Below, one piece after another: positions 1 to 8,884 of a DNA stretch of 64,000 nucleotides; position 1 is the stretch's first letter, and every line of letters begins with the position of its first letter. Below the pieces are notes generated by a model that saw only the letters and a list, made by a program, of their open reading frames with translations, did no database searches and was not told the origin of the DNA. The position numbers were made by a program, and so were the translations under genes. Origin of the DNA: Maricaulis maris (GTDB lineage: Bacteria > Pseudomonadota > Alphaproteobacteria > Caulobacterales > Maricaulaceae); assembly GCF_003634045.1 (NCBI RefSeq), contig NZ_RBIM01000006.1:62001-126000 (forward strand), written 5' to 3'.

Positions 1-11
1 CCCGAGAGACT

Positions 12-40
12 GAGGGCGCCCCGTAGGGCGCCCTCTTTTT
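12..40 (+). terminator. Rho-independent terminator of an upstream gene outside the window
   Basis: A perfect 10-bp stem (GAGGGCGCCC, 12-21; GGGCGCCCTC, 26-35) with loop CGTA is followed by five T residues (36-40). It points rightward, so it ends a plus-strand gene that lies left of the window and converges on the amidohydrolase gene. Confidence 0.85.
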
Positions 41-73
41 CTCTCCCGGTTCAGGAAGTCAGCGAGCTGGCGT

Positions 74-3000
74 CTATTCCCAGAAATAGGGTTGACGCTG
101 ACGATCACCGGTCACGGTCTCATTCATCGTGTCGGCTTCGTAGAGACGGCCATTGAGCATCACGTATTCGATCTCGTCGGTATTGCCGATATCCTCAAGC
201 GGATTGGCGGTCATGACGACCAGGTCGGCCAGTTTGCCAACCTCCAGAGACCCGATATCCGCGTCGAAACCGAGATGGCGGGCCGGTGCGATGGTCGCCG
301 CCTCGAGCGCTTCCAGCGGCGAGAAGCCACCGCGCACGAAGGACCACATCTCCCAGTGCGCCGCGAGACCTTCCTGCTGGCCATGGGCACCAATGGAGAC
401 CTCGACCCCGCGATTGCGTAATTGCAGCGCGGTGCGGGCATTGTCGTCATCGACGAAGTCTTCCTCCGGCGCCGTGGTCCGGCGTACCGATCCGGCCTGG
501 AGAATGCGCGGCGGCACATGCTGCGACAGGATCGGGTGGAGCCAGACATCCATGGCCTGACGCCAATACGGATCACCAGCGAGGCCGCCATAAGTCACGA
601 CAATGGTCGGCGTGTAGGCAACCTCGGTCTGGGAATACATCTGCAGCACATCTTCATAGATGGCCGAGAGCGGCAGGTTGTGCTCGATCGAGGTATTGCC
701 GTCGGCCACCATGGCCATGTCCATGTGGTAGTTGGAGCCGCCCTCGGCGACCACTTCGACACCGGCCTCATGGGCGGCAGCGACCACTTGCTGGCGCTGG
801 TCGCGGCGCGGCTGGTTGTAGTTCTTGATCGAATGCGCACCTTGCGAGGCCAGCCGGAAGACGTGTTCCTGGGCATCCTCGTAATTGTCGATCTGGGCAT
901 AGACCGACGCCGCGCGAGCGCCATAGACAATCTCACCGGTCGAATAGATGCGCGGCGCCAACAGGCTGCCGGCCCGTTGGTATTCAGCCGCCGGGAAGAT
1001 CATGCTGGCCCGGCTCGACGGGTCGTGGATCGTGGTTACGCCCAGGGCGAGGTGGGCAATCACCGACCAGTTCTGCTCCGGAATGATGTCGCCCGTACCC
1101 TGAGGGCCGTGGGCGTGGGCATCGATAAAGCCCGGCGTGATGGTGCGGCCCGACATGTCGACCGTGCGGGCTCCGTCCGGCACGGCCACATCGGCGCCGA
1201 TGGCGGCGATGCGATTGCCGTCGATAACGATGGTGCCGCTTTCGATCACGCCGCCATCCTCTCCAGCCATGGTGACGATGCGGGCATTGGTCAGCGCGAC
1301 AACACCGGTCGGGCGGTCCGCCGTCGCGGTCATCGACAGGTTCACCCCTTCGGTCGGCGGCGTGTATTCGCGCTCGCCGGTCGGATCAGGACGAAACTCA
1401 TCAACCCGTGCCGTGAAGAAAGTCGGCCCCATCGACCAGTTGAGCGCGTCGCCGGATCCGCTCCAATGGAAGTAACTGGCACCATTGCCGGAAATTTCGA
1501 CTGTCGGCAGAGCCGAACTGCCGCGACCACCGGACACGGATTGCGGCCCGGGCAGCAATGGCTGAACGAAGACGTCGTAATTCTGGCGGAAGGCAACATG
1601 GCTGCCATCGGGCGAAACCTGATAGCCGGTGACCAGTTCGCCGGTGACATGGGTGCGCGCATTGCCACCGTCGAGATCGAGCGAAATGAGGCTTGCGCCA
1701 TCGCCGCCACGGGTCACGAAAACGCGGTCGTTTGAGGCCCCGAAATGCGGATCGGAACCGCTGTCGGTAATGCGGACCATGTCGCCACCATCCGACGGAA
1801 CACGATAAACACCCTCATCTTCCGACCATTCCGGCGCGGTCAGATAACCGCCAGACCCCTTCTCGAAGACGACAGTCGTGCCATCCGGCGAGAAGCGCGG
1901 ATTGCGATAATGGCCGGGCTCGCTGGTGAGAACCCTTTCGCGGCCACCGCGTGCGGAAACCGTGCGGATCGAACCAAGGTCCTGATCATCCCAGGTCGCA
2001 AAGGCGATGGTGCGGCCATCCGCCGACCAGGTCGGCATCATTTCCCGGCGCGTCCCGTCGTCACGGGTCAGGCGCCGCGGCTCGCCGCCATTGGCATCGC
2101 GCACCCAGAGCTGGCCGAGTGTCTCATAGACGATCTGGCTGCCATCAGGCGAAGCGGTAGCGAAACGCGGCATGCGGGTCTGGAAGGTCGCGGGAGCAAC
2201 CTCGACCGACGGGCGCGGCGGATCGATGACATCGCGGGTGTCGGCGACACTGAACGGGATGTTGGTAACGGCACCGGTCGCGATATCAACCCGCTGGATG
2301 CCGCCCTCGGCCCAATAGACGATGGAGCGGCTGTCCGGCATCCAGTCCATGTTCGGATACATGCCCGTGATGCCCCAGGTTTCCTGCATGTCCTGGTCGA
2401 CGGTTTGGACAATCCTGCGCTCCTCGCCCGACTGCAGATCCTTGATCCACAGACCCGAGCGAATGCGGTCACGACGGACAAAGGCCATGTAGCGCCCATC
2501 CGGCGACGGAGCGGGGCGCACAGCGCCACCGGCCCCCGAGACCGCCGTGTCGGTCTCGCCGGTTTCCATGTCATAGCGGCGGATATTGAACAGGTCCGTG
2601 TTGGAATCCTGGGCGTAGATGAAGGTGTTCCCGGAAGTCACATTCTGCGTGTAGTAAAGATAACGTCCGTCCGGCGAGAAAATCGGCTCGCCGAGTTCTT
2701 TCTGGAAATTTTCGTTGGGACGCTCGACCAGCTGCACACCGCTGCCACCGAGCACATGATAAAGCCAAATCTCACCGGTCCCGGCCGAGCGCGATGTGGT
2801 GAAGTGCTTGCGCGCCGCGATGTAGCGGCCGGACGGATGCCAAGCCGAGTTGTTGAGCAGGCGGAAGCTCTCTTCGGTCAGCTGCCGAGCATCGGAGCCA
2901 TCGACATTCATGATCCAGATATTGTCACCACCGGCGCGATCCGACGTGAAAGCGATCTGGCTGCCGTCGGGAGAAAAGCGCGGCTGTATCTCCCAGGGCA

Positions 3001-3262
3001 GACCGGACGAAATATTGGTCGCCGTGCCACCACCGACCGGAATGGTATAAATATCGCCCAAGAGATCGAATGCGATGGTCTGCCCGTCCGGGCTGACATC
3101 CAGCGACATCCAGGTGCCTTCGGTGACATTGATGTCGATCGACCGGGTCTCAAGTGGTGGGTTGGCAACATCCCATCCCTCGGATTCGTCGCCTTGAGCG
3201 GCAAAGGCCGTGGTTCCGGAAAGCATTGTGGTCGCAGCTAAAATGGCAACAAATCTGGTCAT
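74..3262 (-). CDS. Exported amidohydrolase with N-terminal TolB-like beta-propeller
   Basis: The protein is about 1062 residues. The start is ATG at 3262, directly after a GGGGGAAGA ribosome site; the TTG at 3274 lies upstream of that site. A signal peptide (MTRFVAILAATTMLSG...AFA) is followed by many PD40/WD40-like repeats of the form 'FSPDG', 'WSADG' and 'SPDGSQI' over roughly residues 45-620. The C-terminal third (about 650-1050) is an amidohydrolase domain with the metal-binding motif GFIDAHAHG and the family ending 'LEVGKLADLVV'. Related proteins are periplasmic metal-dependent hydrolases, peptidase-like or cyclic-amide-hydrolysing, whose substrate usually cannot be read from sequence. 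The gene is monocistronic and diverges from the exopolysaccharide locus. Confidence 0.9.
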   Translation of the reverse strand: MTRFVAILAATTMLSGTTAFAAQGDESEGWDVANPPLETRSIDINVTEGTWMSLDVSPDGQTIAFDLLGDIYTIPVGGGTATNISSGLPWEIQPRFSPDGSQIAFTSDRAGGDNIWIMNVDGSDARQLTEESFRLLNNSAWHPSGRYIAARKHFTTSRSAGTGEIWLYHVLGGSGVQLVERPNENFQKELGEPIFSPDGRYLYYTQNVTSGNTFIYAQDSNTDLFNIRRYDMETGETDTAVSGAGGAVRPAPSPDGRYMAFVRRDRIRSGLWIKDLQSGEERRIVQTVDQDMQETWGITGMYPNMDWMPDSRSIVYWAEGGIQRVDIATGAVTNIPFSVADTRDVIDPPRPSVEVAPATFQTRMPRFATASPDGSQIVYETLGQLWVRDANGGEPRRLTRDDGTRREMMPTWSADGRTIAFATWDDQDLGSIRTVSARGGRERVLTSEPGHYRNPRFSPDGTTVVFEKGSGGYLTAPEWSEDEGVYRVPSDGGDMVRITDSGSDPHFGASNDRVFVTRGGDGASLISLDLDGGNARTHVTGELVTGYQVSPDGSHVAFRQNYDVFVQPLLPGPQSVSGGRGSSALPTVEISGNGASYFHWSGSGDALNWSMGPTFFTARVDEFRPDPTGEREYTPPTEGVNLSMTATADRPTGVVALTNARIVTMAGEDGGVIESGTIVIDGNRIAAIGADVAVPDGARTVDMSGRTITPGFIDAHAHGPQGTGDIIPEQNWSVIAHLALGVTTIHDPSSRASMIFPAAEYQRAGSLLAPRIYSTGEIVYGARAASVYAQIDNYEDAQEHVFRLASQGAHSIKNYNQPRRDQRQQVVAAAHEAGVEVVAEGGSNYHMDMAMVADGNTSIEHNLPLSAIYEDVLQMYSQTEVAYTPTIVVTYGGLAGDPYWRQAMDVWLHPILSQHVPPRILQAGSVRRTTAPEEDFVDDDNARTALQLRNRGVEVSIGAHGQQEGLAAHWEMWSFVRGGFSPLEALEAATIAPARHLGFDADIGSLEVGKLADLVVMTANPLEDIGNTDEIEYVMLNGRLYEADTMNETVTGDRQRQPYFWE

Positions 3263-3317
3263 TTCTTCCCCCAAGATTGGATTCTTGGCGAGAGATTAGG
3301 GCGCAAACAGCCTGACC

Positions 3318-3335
3318 ACAAACTGACCAGTTTGT
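3318..3335. promoter_or_regulatory. 18-bp perfect palindrome in the divergent intergenic region
   Basis: ACAAACTG-AC-CAGTTTGT is a perfect inverted repeat. It lies 55 bases upstream of the amidohydrolase start and about 110 bases upstream of the sugar-transferase start, the usual place for a dimeric repressor or activator site controlling one or both genes. No cognate regulator is adjacent, so the binding protein is unknown. Confidence 0.5.
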
Positions 3336-3446
3336 AACAATCGCGCCATGAGCCGGGCGCCCGCGTCAGGGCATCCCGGCGCTGCCATTGCGGTAACACT
3401 TCCCTAACCACGCTTCTCAACGAAATCTTTTGCCTGGTCTGGTTGA

Positions 3447-5021
3447 ATGACGACAAGATCAATGGGGACCTCCGTGGACTATTCCAACGCACCGCGCCAG
3501 AGCGATCAGGCCCGCAAGGCCTCCGGTCCGGCCAATGACACGTCCGACGCACTGCGCCCGTCCAATCCGGACACGGCCAGCCTGACTCGCGCCCATCTGA
3601 AAGCCGATGCACGTGCACCGCGTCACCGCGTCAATCGCAAGGCGCTCGGCCATGTCTGGCAGAGCCTTGATATCTTTGTTATCCTCATCCTCACCGTGAC
3701 CGGCGCCTACGCCATGTCCGGCGGGGCCGTGACCGAGGTCGCGGCGGGTGAGCTCCTGCCCCTGCTCGCCTTTGCCGCAATGTGCCCGGCCCTGGCCATG
3801 CTGATGCGACTCTACACCGTCGAACCGCGCGAAAGCGCGACGGTGCGTGTGCTGCGGGCCTTCATCGCGACTGCCCTGACCGGTTCGGCAGTGACCGCCC
3901 TGGCCCATCTGACAGCCCCGGATGTGACACATCTGGTCGCCACTTTCGCGATTACCAGCGTCGGCGCGGTCACCCTGTTGCATGTCATCTATGCCGGCTT
4001 CATCCAGCACTGGGCCAAGGCCGGCCGCCTCGCCCGCAATGTCGTCCTGGTCGGGGCAACGCCGAATGCCAGCAAGCTGATCAAGGCCAATGCCGGCTCG
4101 GGGACAGTCAATGTTGTCGGCGTTTTCGACGACCGCAAGGCCCGCAGCCCGCAAGCCCTCGCCGGCGCGCCCTATCTGGGCACGACCGATGACCTTCTCG
4201 CCTGGTCATTGCTGCACGAGGTCGACCGCATCATCCTGACCGTGACTCCAAAGGCCGAGGAGCGCGTGCGCCTGTTGCTGACCAAATTGCGCGCCCTGCC
4301 CCACACCGTCTGCCTGCTGCTGGATCTCGACAGTTTTGATCCGGCCGCAACCTCGCTCGACGACATTGTCGGCGTCCAGGCCGCCCGCATGAGCGGCGTC
4401 GAAGAGCGCTTCACCCACCTGCTCGCCAAACGCCTGCAGGACGTCGTGCTCGGCCTCGGCCTGTTCCTCGTCAGCTTGCCGGTCATGGCCCTGATCGCCT
4501 TGGCGGTGCGCTTGGACAGTCGTGGCCCGGTGCTGTTCCGCCAGGTCCGCGAAGGCTTCAACGGGCGTCCCATCAATGTCCTGAAATTCCGCACCATGCG
4601 TCATGACCCCGACGCCGCCGCCAAGCCTGTCCGCCAGGTGGAACTGGACGATCCGCGGGTCACACGCATCGGGGGTTTCCTGCGCAAGACCAGCCTCGAT
4701 GAACTCCCGCAATTGTGGAATGTCCTGACCGGTGACATGTCGCTCGTCGGCCCGCGTCCGCATGCGCCCGGCATGCGCACCGGCGGCACCGAGACGTCGA
4801 ATCTGGTCGCCGAATACGCACATCGCCACCGCGTCAAGCCGGGCATTACCGGCTGGGCGCAGGTCAATGGCTCACGCGGTCCGCTGCATTCGCCGGAAGC
4901 GGCGCGCGAACGGATCGCCTTCGACGTCGCCTATATCGACAAGGCGAATTTCTGGTTCGATTTGTGGATCATGCTGCGCACCCTGCCGGCCCTGCTCGGC
5001 GACAAGATCAATATTCGCTAG
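3447..5021 (+). CDS. hfsE: Polyprenyl glycosylphosphotransferase initiating exopolysaccharide synthesis (HfsE-like)
   Basis: The 524-residue integral membrane protein transfers a sugar-1-phosphate onto undecaprenyl phosphate at the cytoplasmic membrane. The N-terminal part holds about four transmembrane segments (roughly 60-190), then a CoA-binding-like Rossmann domain ('[10 protein letters not shown]', about 195-320). The C-terminal bacterial sugar transferase domain begins at about residue 328 ([14 protein letters not shown]). It shows the conserved [29 protein letters not shown]-type and [12 protein letters not shown] motifs (the first two parts of one long block). The position at the head of an hfs-like locus suggests HfsE, but Caulobacter has redundant paralogues (PssY, PssZ), so the exact orthologue is inferred. 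Its stop overlaps the stop of the convergent hydrolase gene. Confidence 0.85.
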   Translation: MTTRSMGTSVDYSNAPRQSDQARKASGPANDTSDALRPSNPDTASLTRAHLKADARAPRHRVNRKALGHVWQSLDIFVILILTVTGAYAMSGGAVTEVAAGELLPLLAFAAMCPALAMLMRLYTVEPRESATVRVLRAFIATALTGSAVTALAHLTAPDVTHLVATFAITSVGAVTLLHVIYAGFIQHWAKAGRLARNVVLVGATPNASKLIKANAGSGTVNVVGVFDDRKARSPQALAGAPYLGTTDDLLAWSLLHEVDRIILTVTPKAEERVRLLLTKLRALPHTVCLLLDLDSFDPAATSLDDIVGVQAARMSGVEERFTHLLAKRLQDVVLGLGLFLVSLPVMALIALAVRLDSRGPVLFRQVREGFNGRPINVLKFRTMRHDPDAAAKPVRQVELDDPRVTRIGGFLRKTSLDELPQLWNVLTGDMSLVGPRPHAPGMRTGGTETSNLVAEYAHRHRVKPGITGWAQVNGSRGPLHSPEAARERIAFDVAYIDKANFWFDLWIMLRTLPALLGDKINIR

Positions 5022-6220
5022 CGACGCAGGAGCGGCGCCGGCCGCACATTGTTCGCCGACCAGGCACGCGACAGCGCCGCAATCAATGGCGAGCCGGCGT
5101 CGGGCAGATCGGCCACCGGATCGACGCCATACAGTGGATTGAAGCGATTCTCGGCATTCTCATAAACCCGCCAACCGCTATCCCAACGAAACACCGACCA
5201 AGCCGCGCCTGCCGCCTCGGCTGCCGCTATCCGGCTGGTCAGATACTGCGCCGCGCCCGGCGCCCAACGTGACACGCCAAATTCTCCCAACATCCAGGGC
5301 ACACCGCTGGCAGGTTGTTCGAATCCGGCCAATTGTGGATCAAAGCCGAGGCGTATGTCTGCGTCCTGATGCGTATACGCCCGCGGAGCGTAGTCATGCA
5401 CGGCCAGAACCTGACCCGGCACGACCTGCATATCGAGCAAGCTGGCAAAATGCAGATTGGCATAACCGTCCGGGCTGACCAGGATTGGCGTCTGCGTATC
5501 CTCGTTGCGAACCGCCCTCGCCAGGCGGGCGGCCAGCGCTGGCCAGTCCGCCGGGGTGCCGGCCACGACCTCAGCCAACCGTCCGGCATCCCAGATGTCG
5601 AGATCACCGCCACCGGGACCGGGAGCAACAAGATTGGCATTCGGCTCAACCATCAACAGATAGCCGGCCAGGTTCGGATAGGCCCGGAATTGCCGGGCGG
5701 TACGCTGCCACATCGCGACCCAGGCATCCTGGGCTTCGCGCGACCGCCAAACGCTTTCGTCAATGCGCGAAGCCGGAAACCAGCTATCCGCCTGGTCGCG
5801 ATGGAAGGTGAATTCGCTGCGTCCGGGCCCGGATCGAAACCCGATGACCACGAAGAGTCCATGCCGGGCGCATCGACGGACAATCCGGTGGAGATGGATT
5901 TCAACGTCCGGATCGACCTCATAGGGCGGCGTCTCGCTGGCCGGGCCGGGATGTGACAGAACAACCAGATTGGCGCCCAGCGCAGCAAGACGAGCCAGTG
6001 CTGCGTCGGTCACCGGCGCCCCGACCGGGCCGGATCCGAGAAATTCTGGCCCGTCGATATCGGCATAGACGCGGCGTTGGGCGATCACGGCACCGCGCAA
6101 GCTCGGTCCCTGGCGATTGTCCCACAAGGCAGCCCGTGTGCTGTCAGCGCGAACGGCCGGGGCAGCGACCAGGCCGGCCGCGGCGGCCATCAGGCCGTGG
6201 CGTCGGGTCAGACCGGTCAC
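5018..6220 (-). CDS. Exported GH5-like glycoside hydrolase within the polysaccharide locus
   Basis: I place the start at GTG 6220, because it forms a GTGA overlap with the upstream gene's stop and leaves a clean Tat-type leader (TRRHGLMAAAAGLVAAPAVRA). The result is a 400-residue protein. The fold is cellulase/GH5-like: 'LMVEPNAN' carries a probable acid/base Glu192 and 'MLGEFGVSRW' a probable nucleophile Glu313, followed by a tryptophan-rich 'WSVFRWDSGW' strand. It is translationally coupled to the HfsK-like acetyltransferase gene, so it probably trims, edits or degrades the exported polysaccharide. Substrate and exact GH family are uncertain. Confidence 0.75.
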   Translation of the reverse strand: MTGLTRRHGLMAAAAGLVAAPAVRADSTRAALWDNRQGPSLRGAVIAQRRVYADIDGPEFLGSGPVGAPVTDAALARLAALGANLVVLSHPGPASETPPYEVDPDVEIHLHRIVRRCARHGLFVVIGFRSGPGRSEFTFHRDQADSWFPASRIDESVWRSREAQDAWVAMWQRTARQFRAYPNLAGYLLMVEPNANLVAPGPGGGDLDIWDAGRLAEVVAGTPADWPALAARLARAVRNEDTQTPILVSPDGYANLHFASLLDMQVVPGQVLAVHDYAPRAYTHQDADIRLGFDPQLAGFEQPASGVPWMLGEFGVSRWAPGAAQYLTSRIAAAEAAGAAWSVFRWDSGWRVYENAENRFNPLYGVDPVADLPDAGSPLIAALSRAWSANNVRPAPLLRR

Positions 6221-7299
6221 AACGTCCAGAATCCGGCCAGCCGGTCTAGCTTGCGCAGCCCCTTGTCTGGTATCCGGCCGAGCGGACCGAGCGGTGCCTG
6301 TATGCAGGCATCGGCGCAATTCCGGCTGACACGGGCCAATCCCCCACGCACGGACCGGGTCGTGAAACGCCCACCGACCAGCCCCGTCTGCGAGCTCGCG
6401 AGATCCTTCTTGAAGCCATAATCACCCGGCCCCAATTCAATACCGACATGGCCGATCGCCGCCGCGGTCCGAACCATTTCAACGAGCAAGAGAACGCCCG
6501 GACTCAACCGGCTATGATCCGGTTCGTAGGCCGGAAACCAATAATGGCACAGCCGGTCGCTCGCCATGCCGACATGAACGGCAACGATTTCACCGCCAAC
6601 CCGCAGGCTGGAACACACACCGGAAAAATGATCGCTCTGCCGGCGCAGGATTGCCTTGAGCAGACGCCCGGTCCAGCCGACGGAAAACACGTCGAACACG
6701 CCGGTTCGGCGATACTGGTCGCGCTTCAACCGCACCATGGTTTCAAACACATCGGGACGGTAGTCGGCCATCACGAAGGAATGGCCGCCATCCACCTCGC
6801 CAAGACGCCGGAAACGGGTGGCGATGTTGCGCATGGCCTTGGCGTTGACGGATTTACGGCCCGCATGCCACGCGTCGAACCCGTCAGCGACGTCAATCAC
6901 CCAGGACCCGTCCGGCCGGTCCCGCGCCGCCTCAGCAAATCCCGGCTGGCTCGCGAGGGCGCTGTGGAAGCTGAATACCGGGATACCGGCAGCCGCCAGC
7001 CAACCCGCCGGATCGGGGCGATTGGAATGCGGCGCAATCACACCCTGAACATCGCCGAGCGGTCCGGCCAGGCCACGGGCAAATCCGAACTGTCCGGTCT
7101 GCAACGGTAAGAAACCGACCACCGCGCCCTGTTCGCGCACCACCAGCACGCGCGTATCATCGCGCGCTTCCTCGCAACACTCGGCAAATTCCAGGGCAAA
7201 ATAGGGACTTGCGAGACTCGGTTCCGCGGCCAGAAAGGCACGCCAGGCGCCCCGCTCCGCGCCCGTCAACTCGCTCGGCTTTTTCAGATCGACCTGCAT
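6217..7299 (-). CDS. hfsK: FemAB/CelD-type GNAT acyltransferase (HfsK-like)
   Basis: The 360-residue cytoplasmic protein has the GNAT-like layout of the BcsL/CelD family: an N-terminal half ('SLASPYFALEFAECCEEARDD', split here as SLASPYFALEF then AECCEEARDD) and a C-terminal acyltransferase half ('MVRLKRDQYRRTG', 'SLRVGGEIVAVHVG', 'LSPGVLLLVEMV'). In Caulobacter, HfsK is an N-acetyltransferase-like protein that modifies holdfast polysaccharide and affects its cohesion. The location inside an hfs-type cluster supports the same role here. It diverges from the flippase gene with only 54 bases between starts and is coupled to the hydrolase downstream by a 4-base overlap. Confidence 0.7.
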   Translation of the reverse strand: MQVDLKKPSELTGAERGAWRAFLAAEPSLASPYFALEFAECCEEARDDTRVLVVREQGAVVGFLPLQTGQFGFARGLAGPLGDVQGVIAPHSNRPDPAGWLAAAGIPVFSFHSALASQPGFAEAARDRPDGSWVIDVADGFDAWHAGRKSVNAKAMRNIATRFRRLGEVDGGHSFVMADYRPDVFETMVRLKRDQYRRTGVFDVFSVGWTGRLLKAILRRQSDHFSGVCSSLRVGGEIVAVHVGMASDRLCHYWFPAYEPDHSRLSPGVLLLVEMVRTAAAIGHVGIELGPGDYGFKKDLASSQTGLVGGRFTTRSVRGGLARVSRNCADACIQAPLGPLGRIPDKGLRKLDRLAGFWTL

Positions 7300-7353
7300 C
7301 GCGTGAACCGCTTCCCCGCCACGAATAGCAAAATATCGGCAACGCCTTAGCAG

Positions 7354-8883
7354 GTGGTGAACAATTCCGACCTCGCCCGCAAAGCGGCATCACTCTTGCA
7401 GGCTTCCCCTGTCAGGCGAGCGGAGCGTTTCATGCTTGGACGACATCTCTTGGGTTATCTGCCCGTGCAACTGGCGCAGGTTTTGGTCGGCTTCGGCGGT
7501 GTGGCCGTCTTCACCCGGATCATGCCGGCGGAAATGTATGGCCAGTATGCCATTGCAATAGCAACGCTTTCCCTGACCCACATTGTCACATTCACTTGGC
7601 TGGAAGCGGCGGTCGCACGCTTTCACGCACGGGCCGAACAGCGCGGTCGACTGCGCGACCATCTGGCGACCGCCTATGGTCTCTATCTGGTCATTGCCGT
7701 TGTCGCAGGTGCGCTGCTTGTTCTGGGTGTGCACATCCTGCCCATCGATCCCAGGCTTCAAGCCGCACTGAGCTTTGCCATCATTTCGCTCCTGCTGCGG
7801 GCCCTGTTGCAAATCGGAATGGAAACACATCGCGCCAGTGGCAATGTCTCGCGCTATTCGGCACTTGAGGCGAGCTATCTGATGGTCGGTTTCCTGGTCG
7901 GCATCGGTGTCGTCCTGACCACCGATCTCGGCGCGGCCGGTGTCTTCGTCGGAACAGCCGTCGCAGCCCTTGCCATGCTGGTTTTCGACTTGCCGGTGAT
8001 GCTGAGGCGTGCCGCCCGTGGTCGCCGCCATCCTGCGCGCGCCGCCAGCTTCATGCGCTATGGCGCACCACTCTCCATGTCCCTGATCTTCGAGCACTTG
8101 CTGTCAGTGGGCGATCGCTTCCTGATCGCGGCGATGATCAGCCAGGGCGCGGTCGGCATGTATGCGGCCGGCTACGGACTCGCAGACAGGCTGCTCGACG
8201 TGATCTTTATCTGGTTCGGCGCCGCGGTCTGGCCGCTGACGATCAAGGCGTTCGAGAAGGACGGCACCGCCGCCGCGCAAGCAATGGCCGGACGGGCCGC
8301 CGGGCTGATGGGCCTGATCTGCTTTCCCGCCGCCGCGGGTCTGGCCCTCGTCGCCACCCCCCTGACGACCCTCATCATCGGCGAATCCGTGCGTGCCGAG
8401 GCCGCCGCCATCCTGCCCTGGATCGCCCTGTCGGGCCTGATGAAGGGGATGATGACCTATTATTTCCACGAGGCCTTCACCCTGACCCGAAAGACCGGTG
8501 TCATGGCCGCGACCATGGCCGTGTCCGCCGGTATCAATCTCGGTCTCAACCTCGCCTTCATCCCGCTTTTCGGCATCGCCGGCGCCGCGATGGCAACGGT
8601 GATCGCCTATGCGCTGGCCCTCGTCGCCTGCGCCGTGCTCGGCCGCCGGCATTTCGTCCTGCCGCTGCCATGGACCGACTGGGTCAAGGCCGGCGCCGCG
8701 ACTGCCATCATGGCTGCTGCCGTCTTTGCCCTGCCGGGTGCCGGCACGGCCTGGCTCGATCTCACGCTGAAAGCAGGCACCGGCGGACTTGTTTACGTGA
8801 TTTCAGCCTATTGCCTGGATATTGCCGGGTGTCGGACCTGGCTGCGCGATGCACGCCTTCTGTTCCGACCGGCGGGGGCCTAG
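7354..8883 (+). CDS. hfsF: Lipid-linked oligosaccharide flippase, MOP/Wzx family (HfsF-like)
   Basis: A 509-residue polytopic membrane protein with about 12-14 hydrophobic helices throughout and the PST/MviN-type N terminus 'LLGYLPVQLAQVLVGFGGVAVFTRI' (written in parts: LLGYLPVQLAQ, VLVGFGGVAVFTRI). It would flip undecaprenyl-linked repeat units to the periplasm. GTG 7354 is taken as the start; ATG 7432, after a GGAG, is a good alternative and removes 26 residues. It begins a plus-strand operon: the next gene starts 1 base after its stop. The order flippase-glycosyltransferase-deacetylase is that of hfsF-hfsG-hfsH. Confidence 0.85.
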   Translation: MVNNSDLARKAASLLQASPVRRAERFMLGRHLLGYLPVQLAQVLVGFGGVAVFTRIMPAEMYGQYAIAIATLSLTHIVTFTWLEAAVARFHARAEQRGRLRDHLATAYGLYLVIAVVAGALLVLGVHILPIDPRLQAALSFAIISLLLRALLQIGMETHRASGNVSRYSALEASYLMVGFLVGIGVVLTTDLGAAGVFVGTAVAALAMLVFDLPVMLRRAARGRRHPARAASFMRYGAPLSMSLIFEHLLSVGDRFLIAAMISQGAVGMYAAGYGLADRLLDVIFIWFGAAVWPLTIKAFEKDGTAAAQAMAGRAAGLMGLICFPAAAGLALVATPLTTLIIGESVRAEAAAILPWIALSGLMKGMMTYYFHEAFTLTRKTGVMAATMAVSAGINLGLNLAFIPLFGIAGAAMATVIAYALALVACAVLGRRHFVLPLPWTDWVKAGAATAIMAAAVFALPGAGTAWLDLTLKAGTGGLVYVISAYCLDIAGCRTWLRDARLLFRPAGA

Positions 8884-8884
8884 C

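Noticed and set aside
422-3241. Two long plus-strand open frames (422-1735 and 1745-3241) opposite the amidohydrolase gene
   Set aside because: They are antisense shadows of a high-G+C gene. Their proteins are rich in Arg, His and Gly with no domain, while the minus strand has clear propeller and amidohydrolase motifs.
6221-6319. 33-residue N-terminal extension of the GH5-like protein
   Set aside because: It overlaps the coding end of the HfsK-like gene and would bury the Tat leader; GTG 6220 forms a GTGA junction instead.
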